50,489 nt of DNA from Candidatus Kerfeldbacteria bacterium (lineage in GTDB: Bacteria; Patescibacteriota; Patescibacteriia; UBA9570). The notes beneath the pieces were generated by a model. The model was not told the DNA's origin. It saw nothing but the letters and a program-made list of their open reading frames with translations, and searched no databases. The translations under genes and the position numbers were made by a program. The stretch is from NCBI GenBank assembly GCA_016182495.1, contig JACPGK010000009.1, positions 1 to 50,489 on the forward strand, read 5' to 3'. Of this stretch, positions 7,834-14,945 are shown piece after piece (position 1 is the first letter of the stretch; every line of letters begins with the position of its first letter).

Positions 7834-8901
7834 TTATGATGAATGGACTTGGCAATTCTTCAGCCCCCAAATTGCATGCTCGCGCACTAAGGCATCAGCA
7901 TCATGTGCTAACACTGTTAAGGCTGCGGCAGCTTCAACGCTACCCCAATTACCAAGCGCCACTGCCACGTTGCGCAATAAACCACTACGTTTCACTCGCC
8001 TAATAGGAGTACCGGCAAAGCGTTGTTGAAAAGTGGCCTCGGTTAATTGAGCCAGCTCCACTAAATAGGGCGCCTGTTGATTACGTAGTGACTCTGGCCA
8101 ATCAACGTTTGGGCGTTTACTGCCAGAGGTACTGTTCCAGGGGCACACCTCTTGGCAAATATCGCAACCATAAATTCGATTTTTCATCAGCGGGCGGATC
8201 GCTTCCGGAATAGCACCATGATGTTCAATGGTTAAATAAGAAATACACTTGCGCGCATCAATCGTGTATGGCGCCACAATGGCTTTAGTTGGACAACTAT
8301 CCAAACACCGCGTACAGCGCCGACAACCATCCTTCAGGCTGCGCGGTTGCCATAGCTCACACGGTTCATCCATCATGATTTCGGCCAAAAATAAATATGA
8401 ACCAATCGCCGAGTTAATCAATAACGAATTTTTACCAATAAAGCCTAGTCCGGCGCGTTGTGCCAGCGCTCGTTCTAACACTGGGCCAGTATCAACATAC
8501 GCTTTGGCTACAATGGCATGACCAACCGTTGTAGTGATGGCGGTAATCAAACCTTGTAATTTTTTTTCCAGGACCTTGTGATAATCACGCCCCCAAGCAT
8601 AGCGGGCAAAAATGCCACGAGCTGGATCGTTCAAAATGGCGGGCGGTAAATCTTGTGTGTAGTATGAATAGGTTAAGGTAATAATAGTTTTGGCACTGGG
8701 TAAAATATGGCGCACGTCGGCTCGCTTATAATCGCGACCCTGGGTATGCATCCAGGCCATGCTGCCTTGATAATCGTGTTCGATCCAGTGTTGATAAGCC
8801 GAAAAAGTGATGGTTGGTTCAGCCGGAATAATCGCCACGCCAGTAAAGCCAAACTGCTGTTGGGCGATGCTAACAATCTGTTGTGCTAACGTTAAGGTCA
8901 T
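7834..8901 (-). CDS. queG: Epoxyqueuosine reductase QueG
   Basis: QueG carries out the last step of queuosine synthesis in tRNA, reducing epoxyqueuosine with cobalamin and two 4Fe-4S clusters. The 355-aa sequence has the N-terminal DUF1730 domain, the DTGPVLERALAQRAGLGFIGKN segment, the first cluster motif CRRCTRCLDSCPT and the second CDICQEVCPWN, then HEAT-like repeats at the C-terminus (AAALTVLAHDADALVREHAIWGL). The cobalamin requirement is known for the family. Its ATG is 21 bp from that of mutY on the other strand, and a shared -10-like sequence fills the gap. Confidence 0.95.
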   Translation of the reverse strand: MTLTLAQQIVSIAQQQFGFTGVAIIPAEPTITFSAYQHWIEHDYQGSMAWMHTQGRDYKRADVRHILPSAKTIITLTYSYYTQDLPPAILNDPARGIFARYAWGRDYHKVLEKKLQGLITAITTTVGHAIVAKAYVDTGPVLERALAQRAGLGFIGKNSLLINSAIGSYLFLAEIMMDEPCELWQPRSLKDGCRRCTRCLDSCPTKAIVAPYTIDARKCISYLTIEHHGAIPEAIRPLMKNRIYGCDICQEVCPWNSTSGSKRPNVDWPESLRNQQAPYLVELAQLTEATFQQRFAGTPIRRVKRSGLLRNVAVALGNWGSVEAAAALTVLAHDADALVREHAIWGLKNCQVHSS

Positions 8902-8922
8902 ACAATTTGGTATAATCCAACC
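8902..8922. promoter_or_regulatory. 21-bp divergent queG/mutY promoter, leaderless
   Basis: The whole gap between the two start codons is 21 bp. On the plus strand TGG-TATAAT (8908-8916) is an extended -10 placed 6 nt before the mutY ATG. Read on the minus strand, the same bases give GGATTATACC, with TATACC 7 nt before the queG ATG. Both transcripts would start at their ATG, and any -35 contacts would fall inside the opposite gene. Confidence 0.6.
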
Positions 8923-9858
8923 ATGAAATCTTTGACGCTGTCAACGCAGTCAATTCAGCGCTTACGCAAAAATCTACTAAACTGGTATGGCCACTGTGGC
9001 CGTAATCTACCCTGGCGCCAAACGCATAATCCTTACCGAATTTTAATTTCTGAAGTAATGCTGCAACAAACCCAAGTTGATCGCGTGCGACAGCGTTATC
9101 GGCAATGGCTGCAGCAGTTTCCCACGGTTCAGCACTTGGCTACCGCTCCAACCGCTGCCGTGTTGCGGGCTTGGTCGGGGTTAGGCTATAATCGACGAGC
9201 GCTAGCTTTGCAACACACTGCTAAAATGATTGTTGCACACTACCATGGCAAATTTCCCCAAACCATTGCCGAATTGCAAACCTTGCCTGGGATTGGTCGC
9301 TATACGGCTAGCGCCATCGCTGCCTTTGCCTTTGCACAACCGGTAGCCATTATGGATACGAATGTCAAACGCGTACTAGGACGAATATTGTTGGGCTGGC
9401 GACGCTTAGCCGAGCTGCGTGATGATAACGCCGCCGCCTGGGCACTTACCGAACAGGTGGTGCCAACTGGTACTACGGCCTACAATTTTAATCAAGGGCT
9501 GATGGATTTTGGAGCATTAGTGTGCACTGCCAAAGCTCCGCGCTGTCCTACTTGTCCAATGCGTCGTTTTTGTAAATCGTACCCTGATATTGGAACAGCC
9601 TCGAGTGACCAATTGCGCGTAAAAAGTAAGCGAACCGAGCCGTTATTTTTTGGTCAGCCCCGTCGGATTTGGCGAGGTAAAATTTTACAATTTTTGCAGT
9701 ACCAGTCTAAACCATCAGTTGGCTATACCCAAATTGGGCGAGCCATTCAAGCTGATTGGTCAAGCACTCGCCTACCCTGGCTAAAGCAAGTGCTGCAATC
9801 CATGATTAACGATGGTTTAATTAGGCAACAGCGTAACCGGATCGCTTTGCCAAAATAA
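8923..9858 (+). CDS. mutY: A/G-specific adenine glycosylase MutY
   Basis: This DNA repair enzyme removes adenine paired with 8-oxoguanine. Residues about 30-225 are the HhH-GPD core: SEVMLQQTQV with the catalytic Glu, LPGIGRYTASAIAAFAF, the catalytic Asp in AIMDTNVKRVLGR, and the 4Fe-4S loop C-x6-C-x2-C-x5-C (CTAKAPRCPTCPMRRFC). In place of the usual NUDIX-like C-terminal domain there are about 85 residues that look like a winged helix (YTQIGRAIQADWSS…LKQVLQSMINDGLI). The 8-oxoG recognition domain is therefore reduced or replaced. Its last 38 nt overlap the convergent coiled-coil gene. Confidence 0.93.
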   Translation: MKSLTLSTQSIQRLRKNLLNWYGHCGRNLPWRQTHNPYRILISEVMLQQTQVDRVRQRYRQWLQQFPTVQHLATAPTAAVLRAWSGLGYNRRALALQHTAKMIVAHYHGKFPQTIAELQTLPGIGRYTASAIAAFAFAQPVAIMDTNVKRVLGRILLGWRRLAELRDDNAAAWALTEQVVPTGTTAYNFNQGLMDFGALVCTAKAPRCPTCPMRRFCKSYPDIGTASSDQLRVKSKRTEPLFFGQPRRIWRGKILQFLQYQSKPSVGYTQIGRAIQADWSSTRLPWLKQVLQSMINDGLIRQQRNRIALPK

Positions 9859-10375
9859 ATTCTCCGCGTAAATCAGCTAGTTTATCGTCTAAATAATCTT
9901 TAGTCACCATCACCGATCGAGTAGCTGTTGAATTCTGCTTAATCTCTTCTGTAGTCTGTTCCAAGGTTTGTAAGCGGACTTCGGTGTTGGTAGCAAAATT
10001 ATTAATTGAAGCCAAAATCAATTGATGAATGTCGTTCGATTCTTGAATATGCTGTTCTAATCGTTGAGCAACAGATGCCAGTTGAGCATTGATCGACGCC
10101 ACCGTGCTATTGGTAACATCTAATCGATTATTGGTAGCATCTAATCTTTGAGTATTGAATTCTATTTTGGCACTGGCTGCATCTAAACGCTTACTAGTGA
10201 ATTCTTGAGATGACTGAATAGCATCTAAGCGTTCGTTGGCAAACTGAAGAGATGCATCATTTGCATCTAACCGCTGATTGATACCATCTAACCGCTGATC
10301 GATTAAATTTAACCGTCCAGAAATCTGGCTAAGCAGGCTAAATATAGCTTGAGAAGATGATTGTGATTGGTTCAT
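9821..10375 (-). CDS. Coiled-coil protein with RLD heptad-like repeats
   Basis: The 184-aa protein contains at least five copies of a 14-residue unit built on RLDaxxxxxxFxxxR (INQRLDANDASLQFANERLDAIQSS and so on), at about residues 20-115, then a further coiled coil. Such RLD/RLN repeats occur in many bacterial hypothetical proteins. It is probably a rod-like trimer or dimer; no catalytic motif is visible. The repeat appears in the DNA as recurrent GCATCTAA on the plus strand. A GGGAG lies 12 nt before the ATG. Function unknown. Confidence 0.65.
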   Translation of the reverse strand: MNQSQSSSQAIFSLLSQISGRLNLIDQRLDGINQRLDANDASLQFANERLDAIQSSQEFTSKRLDAASAKIEFNTQRLDATNNRLDVTNSTVASINAQLASVAQRLEQHIQESNDIHQLILASINNFATNTEVRLQTLEQTTEEIKQNSTATRSVMVTKDYLDDKLADLRGEFILAKRSGYAVA

Positions 10376-10428
10376 AAAGACACAAAACTCCCGGATTACC
10401 GGAAGCGCTCATTACTGCTACTATAGCC

Positions 10429-12918
10429 TTACTCGAAAAAATAGTCAACCACTGGAACAGTGCCAGCATTGTCCGAAATCGAGTAGGCGCGTAGGCGCGA
10501 GCCCACTTGTCCATCAATATTTTCAACGGCCACTTCGTAGTAACCAGGGTCCATGTACCCAAACGGAATCACCACGCTTAATTCAGTATCAGAGTTTACA
10601 TAAGTGGCATTGGCTTTAAATGATCCAAAATAAGCAATGGCACCGTGTTGAAAATTGCTGCCACGGATACTTAAGGCTTTGGTATCAGTACTGCTGCCAG
10701 CTACTTTATTGCTGCTGGGCGTAACACTGCTTACTACGGCGGCCGGATCGGTATACGGAATACTGTCGCCGTCGCCCAAATCAATTTTTCGGATGACGTC
10801 GTTTAAACTATCTGCCACCAGTAAATTTTTTCCTTTTTTAACAATTCCAACCGGATTATCAAACTGACTATTATCGCGATCGCCATTGACATAGCCGCGA
10901 TTACCATCACCAGATACTAATTTCACCGCGCCATCACCTAAATCGGCCACCCGGACGCGTTCGGTACCCGATTCGGCAAAGTAAATATGATGATCGTTAT
11001 AGTACACTTCCACTGGCAAATTCAGATACGAATCCTCCAGCTTGCCATCGCGATAGCCTATGGTACTAGGGCTACCAGTTACGGTAGTTACTACCCCGGT
11101 GCTAATATCAACCTGACGAATGGCGTGGTTATCACGATCAGCCACATACAACGTATCACCAACTGAATCGATGGCTAAAGCAATCGGCACATTAAAACGA
11201 GCTTGGGTTTTGGTACCATCGCGATAGCCTTTTTGGCGCGGATTGCCAGCCAATAATTTGGTGCGTCCTTTATTAGCTCCGCGTAAGGTTAAACGCCGAA
11301 TGATTTGATTCCCAGTATCGGCCACATAGGCATACTTACCACTGGGTTCCACTACGATAGCACCGGGCCTGGTAAAATAGGCACAATTTTTGCGATCCAA
11401 TTCAAATTGATTCGGACAAGCTCGGCCTTCTTGATAGCCGTTATCAAATCCACCACCCACATTCACTTCGCCAGCGCCGGTTAAATAGTCGACGGTTTTT
11501 TCTTTGATATTAACCTCGCGAATGCGGTTGTTATTACGATCGACAATATATAAGTACTGTTGATTGGTTGATAGCGCCAATGATAACGGATCTGAAAAAC
11601 GCCCGGCGGTACCGGCCCAAGCTTTATCATCGTGCTTTTGATAATTATCAATGGTACTGCCGACTAATTTTTTAATGCGCCGCTTATCAGTGGTAATCAT
11701 TTTAACGCGATTGTTCTCGGTGTAATAAATTTTTGATGCATCAGGGGTAATGACTAAATCTTTTGGCCGACCAGGTAAGCCGTTCAAACCGTTACGATTA
11801 TGGAATCGATCTTTACCGGCAAAAATTTCAACACTAGTAGCGTCGCCAATGGTAAAACGAGCTACTTGGCTAATACCAGTGACCGCTACGTAAATACTGG
11901 AACCATAGCGGGTGATGGCATTGGGATAATTCATGGCAAAAGTTTCTGAATCTTTGGCAAATAAGTACACTTCGCAATTGACATCTGCCAGCGCATAGTT
12001 ACTGGCAGTATCATCGGCTAATACTAAATCTTCGGTGGTTTCGGGCACATCAGAACCATTCAAATCAAGTACCCGAATTTTGCCAGCATCGGCTGTGTTT
12101 TGAATTGGCACATCGCGATCGATAATATTACCAGGATCGCCAGTACCATCGGTAACATACACATCATCTTCATCCAACGAATTACCTTCAATTACCGTAA
12201 CGCCCCATAAATTTTTGAAACGTGCCAAATTACACATGCCATTACTTTTGCCAGCTTCGCCGCTGGCACCGGCTATAACACTGCGGCTGCCATCAGATAA
12301 TTTTACCCGCACTACGGTGTAATCTTGCGCATTAGTGATGTAGGCGTAATCGTTACTGGTGCGGACATAGATTTTTTTTGGGCCACGCAATGATGCCGTA
12401 ATGGTGCGCAGGTTACTACCATCACGATTAATGGCATATAATGTATTGGCGGTATAATCGGTAAAATACACTGTGTTGTTGCGTACAAACACCGCCTCGG
12501 GGCGCTTAAGATCAGCTTTTAGCGTAGTTACCTTACCGCCGCTATATTTTTTTATCTTGCCGTTGGCCGAATCGGCAATGTAAATGTTATTGTCATCATC
12601 CAAGGCTACGCCACCGGGATGGGCAAATTTAGCCACATTACCTGAACCGATAATATCGCCATAGCCACCTACTCCCACTACCGTAGAAACTGTGCCATGA
12701 CCATCAATTTTACGAATGACGCCGTTATAGGTATCGGCTAAATAAAAATTGCCGGAGCCATCCGAAGCAATATCTTCCGGAAAATCAAAATAGGCATCGG
12801 TGCGAAACCCGCCATCACCATATTTCAGTTGGCCAATATATACGCTGGTATCACCAAAGGCAGCCAAAGCAGTCGCCGGAAATAATAAACTAAAAAGCAA
12901 TATGATACTAGGCTTCAT
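10429..12918 (-). CDS. Secreted NHL-repeat beta-propeller protein with TIG/IPT domain
   Basis: The 829-aa protein starts with a signal peptide (about residues 1-20, MKPSIILLFSLLFPATALAA). Many NHL-type repeats follow, recognisable by DxxNNxIRxxD and ADTxNxxIRK patterns (for example ADRDNHAIRQVD and VDRNNNRIREVN), enough for about two propellers. Residues about 735-820 form an Ig-like TIG domain (SVTPSSNKV…LSIRGSNF…VVIPFG…YEVAVEN). It is probably a surface or secreted binding protein involved in adhesion. An extended -10 TGT-TAAAAT ends 7 nt before the ATG. Confidence 0.85.
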   Translation of the reverse strand: MKPSIILLFSLLFPATALAAFGDTSVYIGQLKYGDGGFRTDAYFDFPEDIASDGSGNFYLADTYNGVIRKIDGHGTVSTVVGVGGYGDIIGSGNVAKFAHPGGVALDDDNNIYIADSANGKIKKYSGGKVTTLKADLKRPEAVFVRNNTVYFTDYTANTLYAINRDGSNLRTITASLRGPKKIYVRTSNDYAYITNAQDYTVVRVKLSDGSRSVIAGASGEAGKSNGMCNLARFKNLWGVTVIEGNSLDEDDVYVTDGTGDPGNIIDRDVPIQNTADAGKIRVLDLNGSDVPETTEDLVLADDTASNYALADVNCEVYLFAKDSETFAMNYPNAITRYGSSIYVAVTGISQVARFTIGDATSVEIFAGKDRFHNRNGLNGLPGRPKDLVITPDASKIYYTENNRVKMITTDKRRIKKLVGSTIDNYQKHDDKAWAGTAGRFSDPLSLALSTNQQYLYIVDRNNNRIREVNIKEKTVDYLTGAGEVNVGGGFDNGYQEGRACPNQFELDRKNCAYFTRPGAIVVEPSGKYAYVADTGNQIIRRLTLRGANKGRTKLLAGNPRQKGYRDGTKTQARFNVPIALAIDSVGDTLYVADRDNHAIRQVDISTGVVTTVTGSPSTIGYRDGKLEDSYLNLPVEVYYNDHHIYFAESGTERVRVADLGDGAVKLVSGDGNRGYVNGDRDNSQFDNPVGIVKKGKNLLVADSLNDVIRKIDLGDGDSIPYTDPAAVVSSVTPSSNKVAGSSTDTKALSIRGSNFQHGAIAYFGSFKANATYVNSDTELSVVIPFGYMDPGYYEVAVENIDGQVGSRLRAYSISDNAGTVPVVDYFFE

Positions 12919-12925
12919 TGAGATA

Positions 12926-12934
12926 ATTTTAACA
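12926..12934 (-). promoter_or_regulatory. Extended -10 (TGTTAAAAT) of the NHL protein gene
   Basis: On the minus strand TGT-TAAAAT ends 7 nt before the ATG at 12918. Transcription would begin at or next to the start codon. Confidence 0.5.
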
Positions 12935-12984
12935 TTATTTAAAAATAGTAGCTAGACTCCAGCGTAGTAGTCAAACACGCAAGC

Positions 12985-13034
12985 GAGCCCGGGGGATATA
13001 TGGGTTGTTTGTACAACACCAATCCCGCGGGCTC
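12985..13034 (-). repeat. Structured hairpin A, downstream of the 165-aa gene
   Basis: A 12-bp outer stem (12985-12996 with 13023-13034, one mismatch at position 8) encloses a second small stem, GTTGT/ACAAC. Hairpin B at 14868-14918 has the same two-tier design, the same mismatch position, the shared GATAT and GTTG/CAAC elements and the same TCTG…TCCTCC flank. No clear T-run follows on the minus strand, so it is not a textbook terminator. It may be a 3'-end stabiliser or processed RNA. Confidence 0.6.
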
Positions 13035-13095
13035 TGCCTCCTCCTTATTGCAGCGCATTTTTGTTTACCCAGTATGCGCTCAACTGGGTTAACGG

Positions 13096-13593
13096 TTACT
13101 TTCCCATCATCACCCTCCAATCCTCCACGAACCGGCTCCAAAACTCGGCCGGGCCGTGGGTCCAAAACGCGAACCCGACAATCACGGACAGGGCACAAAT
13201 GCCCCATCCGCAAAGCTTCAGCCAATTCGGCGTCTTGCTGTACATCAGCAAAAAAACGCCGAAGAAAAAGCTCTCGATCAGGCCGTGGTGGTGTCCCCCG
13301 GCCTGAAAAAATTGGATGGCGTTACGAATCGCCAAAATGTTGGGATAGTGCCACTGGTCAGCCATGAAGTTCATGGCGTACCGGGCGCTATACAACATAA
13401 CGGCGGTCATAACAATCGACTCCACCAACCCCGGACCGTGGGCGTGGTGTTCGCCACCGGCGTAAGGCCTGCCACCATGCCGGCGGCCGTGGCCAATGGA
13501 GTTGGTTCGGCCACCACGAGTGAGCCGAATCAAAATAAAACCAAGAATCGAGAGAATCAAAACAATAATAACTAGCGTTCCGAAGAAGAACAT
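13096..13593 (-). CDS. GC-rich small membrane protein, 165 aa, unknown
   Basis: I do not recognise this protein. It has an N-terminal helix (FFFGTLVIIVLILSILGFIL), a Gly/His-rich linker (HGRRHGGRPYAGGEHHAHG at about residues 34-53) and three more hydrophobic segments: VESIVMTAVMLYSARYAMNF, LIESFFFGVFLLMYS and LCGWGICALSVIVGFAFW. The His-rich stretches could bind metal. Codon use is clearly more GC-rich than in the flanking genes. It also has a strong Shine-Dalgarno (GGGAGG, 5 nt from the ATG), unlike the mostly leaderless neighbours. A long untranslated leader with a stable hairpin precedes it, and hairpin A follows it. Confidence 0.72.
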   Translation of the reverse strand: MFFFGTLVIIVLILSILGFILIRLTRGGRTNSIGHGRRHGGRPYAGGEHHAHGPGLVESIVMTAVMLYSARYAMNFMADQWHYPNILAIRNAIQFFQAGGHHHGLIESFFFGVFLLMYSKTPNWLKLCGWGICALSVIVGFAFWTHGPAEFWSRFVEDWRVMMGK

Positions 13594-13889
13594 ACTTACC
13601 TCCCGTGAGGGTGGTGGATTGATTGATGGTTAGACAGACCAGGGATTGTACCCCTCCTTCAGATTCCTCCCCTTTCAGGGGAGGATATCAACAGAGATGT
13701 AAAATCCGTGAACTGCCTAATAAACCGCTAAATTGACAAAGAGCTACTAACCATTAATTATCTCACTATTAGGCTGTTGGTAATATGCCGCCACAGTGCC
13801 TAACATTGGCTTTTCGCTGGTATGCGAAAAACCGATAATAATAGCAGAAAAGCCATAAAACTTCAAGGGCTAAATGGTGCATAACAAAA
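13594..13889 (-). promoter_or_regulatory. Long leader region of the 165-aa gene with stable hairpins
   Basis: This gene-free stretch runs up to the terminator at 13890. It holds the SD GGGAGG at 13599-13604 (minus), a perfect hairpin CCTCCCCT-TTC-AGGGGAGG at 13666-13684, and TTTTCGC…GCGAAAA near 13815. The last can alternatively be opened by a GGCTTTT/AAAAGCC pairing across it. No coding frame looks convincing. A TTGACA on the plus strand near 13735 has no good partner. Confidence 0.4.
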
Positions 13890-13911
13890 CATACCTGCCG
13901 GCGCAGGTATG
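13890..13911 (-). terminator. Intrinsic terminator of the mntA-hepT operon
   Basis: A perfect 9-bp stem, CATACCTGC/GCAGGTATG, with a 4-nt GCCG loop is followed on the minus strand by TTTTGTT. It lies 22 nt after the hepT stop. Confidence 0.8.
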
Positions 13912-13933
13912 GCTGTTCGCATTAAGTTAGGTA

Positions 13934-14362
13934 CTATTTTTTCTCAATATAGCGAACAAAATAGCGAGAAAATCTCTCAAAAATACTTGGGCCAGATTGT
14001 ACTGCTTTATACACTTCCATCAGCTTTACTTCAGCATACCCATGAATAATTAAATTACGAAAGTCAGTCATAGTAGCATGCTGTTGAGCAAATCGATTAG
14101 GAATAATTTTATGTTTACCAAGACTAAGAATGATATCTTTATAGGTAGATTCTGCTTGGCCAAATTGTTCGGCTAAAATATGATTACCAATGTTCACGAT
14201 AATTTCAATACTTTCCACTAGGTAGTGCATGGCGGCACCTTGGACTGTATAATCTTCTAAAAATACTTTCTTAGAAATCTGTTGATAGCTACGCAGTAAA
14301 GTAATATTTTTCTCTAACAAGACAAGTTTGGCCTGGATGGTTTGTTTGTTAATGGGAGTCAT
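13934..14362 (-). CDS. hepT: HepT-like HEPN-domain ribonuclease toxin
   Basis: The 142-aa protein is an all-alpha HEPN/DUF86 member. The catalytic motif Rx4HxY appears as RNLIIHGY at about residues 103-110. In the characterised MntA/HepT systems, HepT cuts RNA (tRNA in at least one case) and is silenced by AMPylation of the Tyr in this motif by MntA. The Tyr is present here, so that control is possible. The gene begins 1 nt after mntA, on the same transcript, and a clean terminator follows. Composition matches the host rather than the GC-rich genes on either side. Confidence 0.88.
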   Translation of the reverse strand: MTPINKQTIQAKLVLLEKNITLLRSYQQISKKVFLEDYTVQGAAMHYLVESIEIIVNIGNHILAEQFGQAESTYKDIILSLGKHKIIPNRFAQQHATMTDFRNLIIHGYAEVKLMEVYKAVQSGPSIFERFSRYFVRYIEKK

Positions 14363-14363
14363 A

Positions 14364-14819
14364 TTATTTCAACAACTTTTGTAAATATACACTGGTAGGT
14401 TGGATGCGACCAAACATTTTAGTTTGTAAACGGCGTTTGAGTAGCCGAAATTGGGTATTACGTAATGATATGGTGTCTTCAAAATCACGCTGTACCTGGT
14501 GTTCAAAATGAAAACGATCTAGCTGGTTAGCTGCATATACTAGCCGACCAGAAAAAACAGCATTATGCCTAAGTAAAGGTTGATAGTTAGTGTTTAAATT
14601 AACGAGGTCTATTTGATCACTGTGTAAGGCCTGGTGTAATTCATCACGTAACATTTGTTCATGATAACGGTAGCGACTAACTTTGACCGTTGGGGAAAAT
14701 AGGATAGCAATGTCAATATCAGAATGAGCTGTGGCATGACCACGAGCTTGTGAACCAAATAAATAAGCCAATGCTACCTGATGGCGTTTAAAAATTGTTT
14801 TTATTATCTTACTATCCAT
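14364..14819 (-). CDS. mntA: MntA-like nucleotidyltransferase antitoxin
   Basis: The 151-aa protein is a minimal nucleotidyltransferase with GSQARGHATAHSDIDIAIL, the family motif GSxxRG…SDxD, which supplies the metal-binding Asp residues, and a helical C-terminal part. In the known type VII toxin-antitoxin pair it transfers AMP to the HEPN toxin. It sits directly upstream of hepT. Its promoter is an extended -10, TGC-TATACT, exactly 6 nt before the ATG, which predicts a leaderless mRNA. Confidence 0.88.
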   Translation of the reverse strand: MDSKIIKTIFKRHQVALAYLFGSQARGHATAHSDIDIAILFSPTVKVSRYRYHEQMLRDELHQALHSDQIDLVNLNTNYQPLLRHNAVFSGRLVYAANQLDRFHFEHQVQRDFEDTISLRNTQFRLLKRRLQTKMFGRIQPTSVYLQKLLK

Positions 14820-14825
14820 ACATAT

Positions 14826-14834
14826 AGTATAGCA
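14826..14834 (-). promoter_or_regulatory. Extended -10 (TGCTATACT) of mntA-hepT
   Basis: On the minus strand TGC-TATACT ends 6 nt before the ATG at 14819. The arrangement is identical at rpiB and at 49937. Confidence 0.65.
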
Positions 14835-14867
14835 ATAATGGTTGGGCTTGGTCTATATAAACGAACC

Positions 14868-14918
14868 GAGGCCCAGGAGATATGCGTTGCGCGTGTGCGA
14901 CAACATCTCCCGGGCCTC
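14868..14918 (-). repeat. Structured hairpin B, downstream of the 562-aa gene
   Basis: A 14-bp outer stem (14868-14881 with 14905-14918, one mismatch at position 8) encloses a second stem, GTTG-CGC/GCG-CAAC. Outer and inner stems, the GATAT element and the TCTG…TCCTCC flank match hairpin A at 12985-13034. Both lie just after a GC-rich membrane-protein gene on the same strand. Confidence 0.6.
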
Positions 14919-14945
14919 TGATTCCTCCGTTTTATCTATACACTT

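Noticed and set aside
9900-10330. CRISPR-like repeat from recurrent GCATCTAA
   Set aside because: The repeats follow the 14-residue RLD coiled-coil period of the minus-strand protein and have no unique spacers.
13005-13575. Plus-strand frames opposite the 165-aa membrane protein
   Set aside because: They arise from high GC on the opposite strand. The minus-strand frame has membrane helices and a strong Shine-Dalgarno.
12985-14918. The two hairpins as integron attC sites
   Set aside because: The GTTG/CAAC elements are at the centre, not at the outer ends, and no integrase or cassette array is present.
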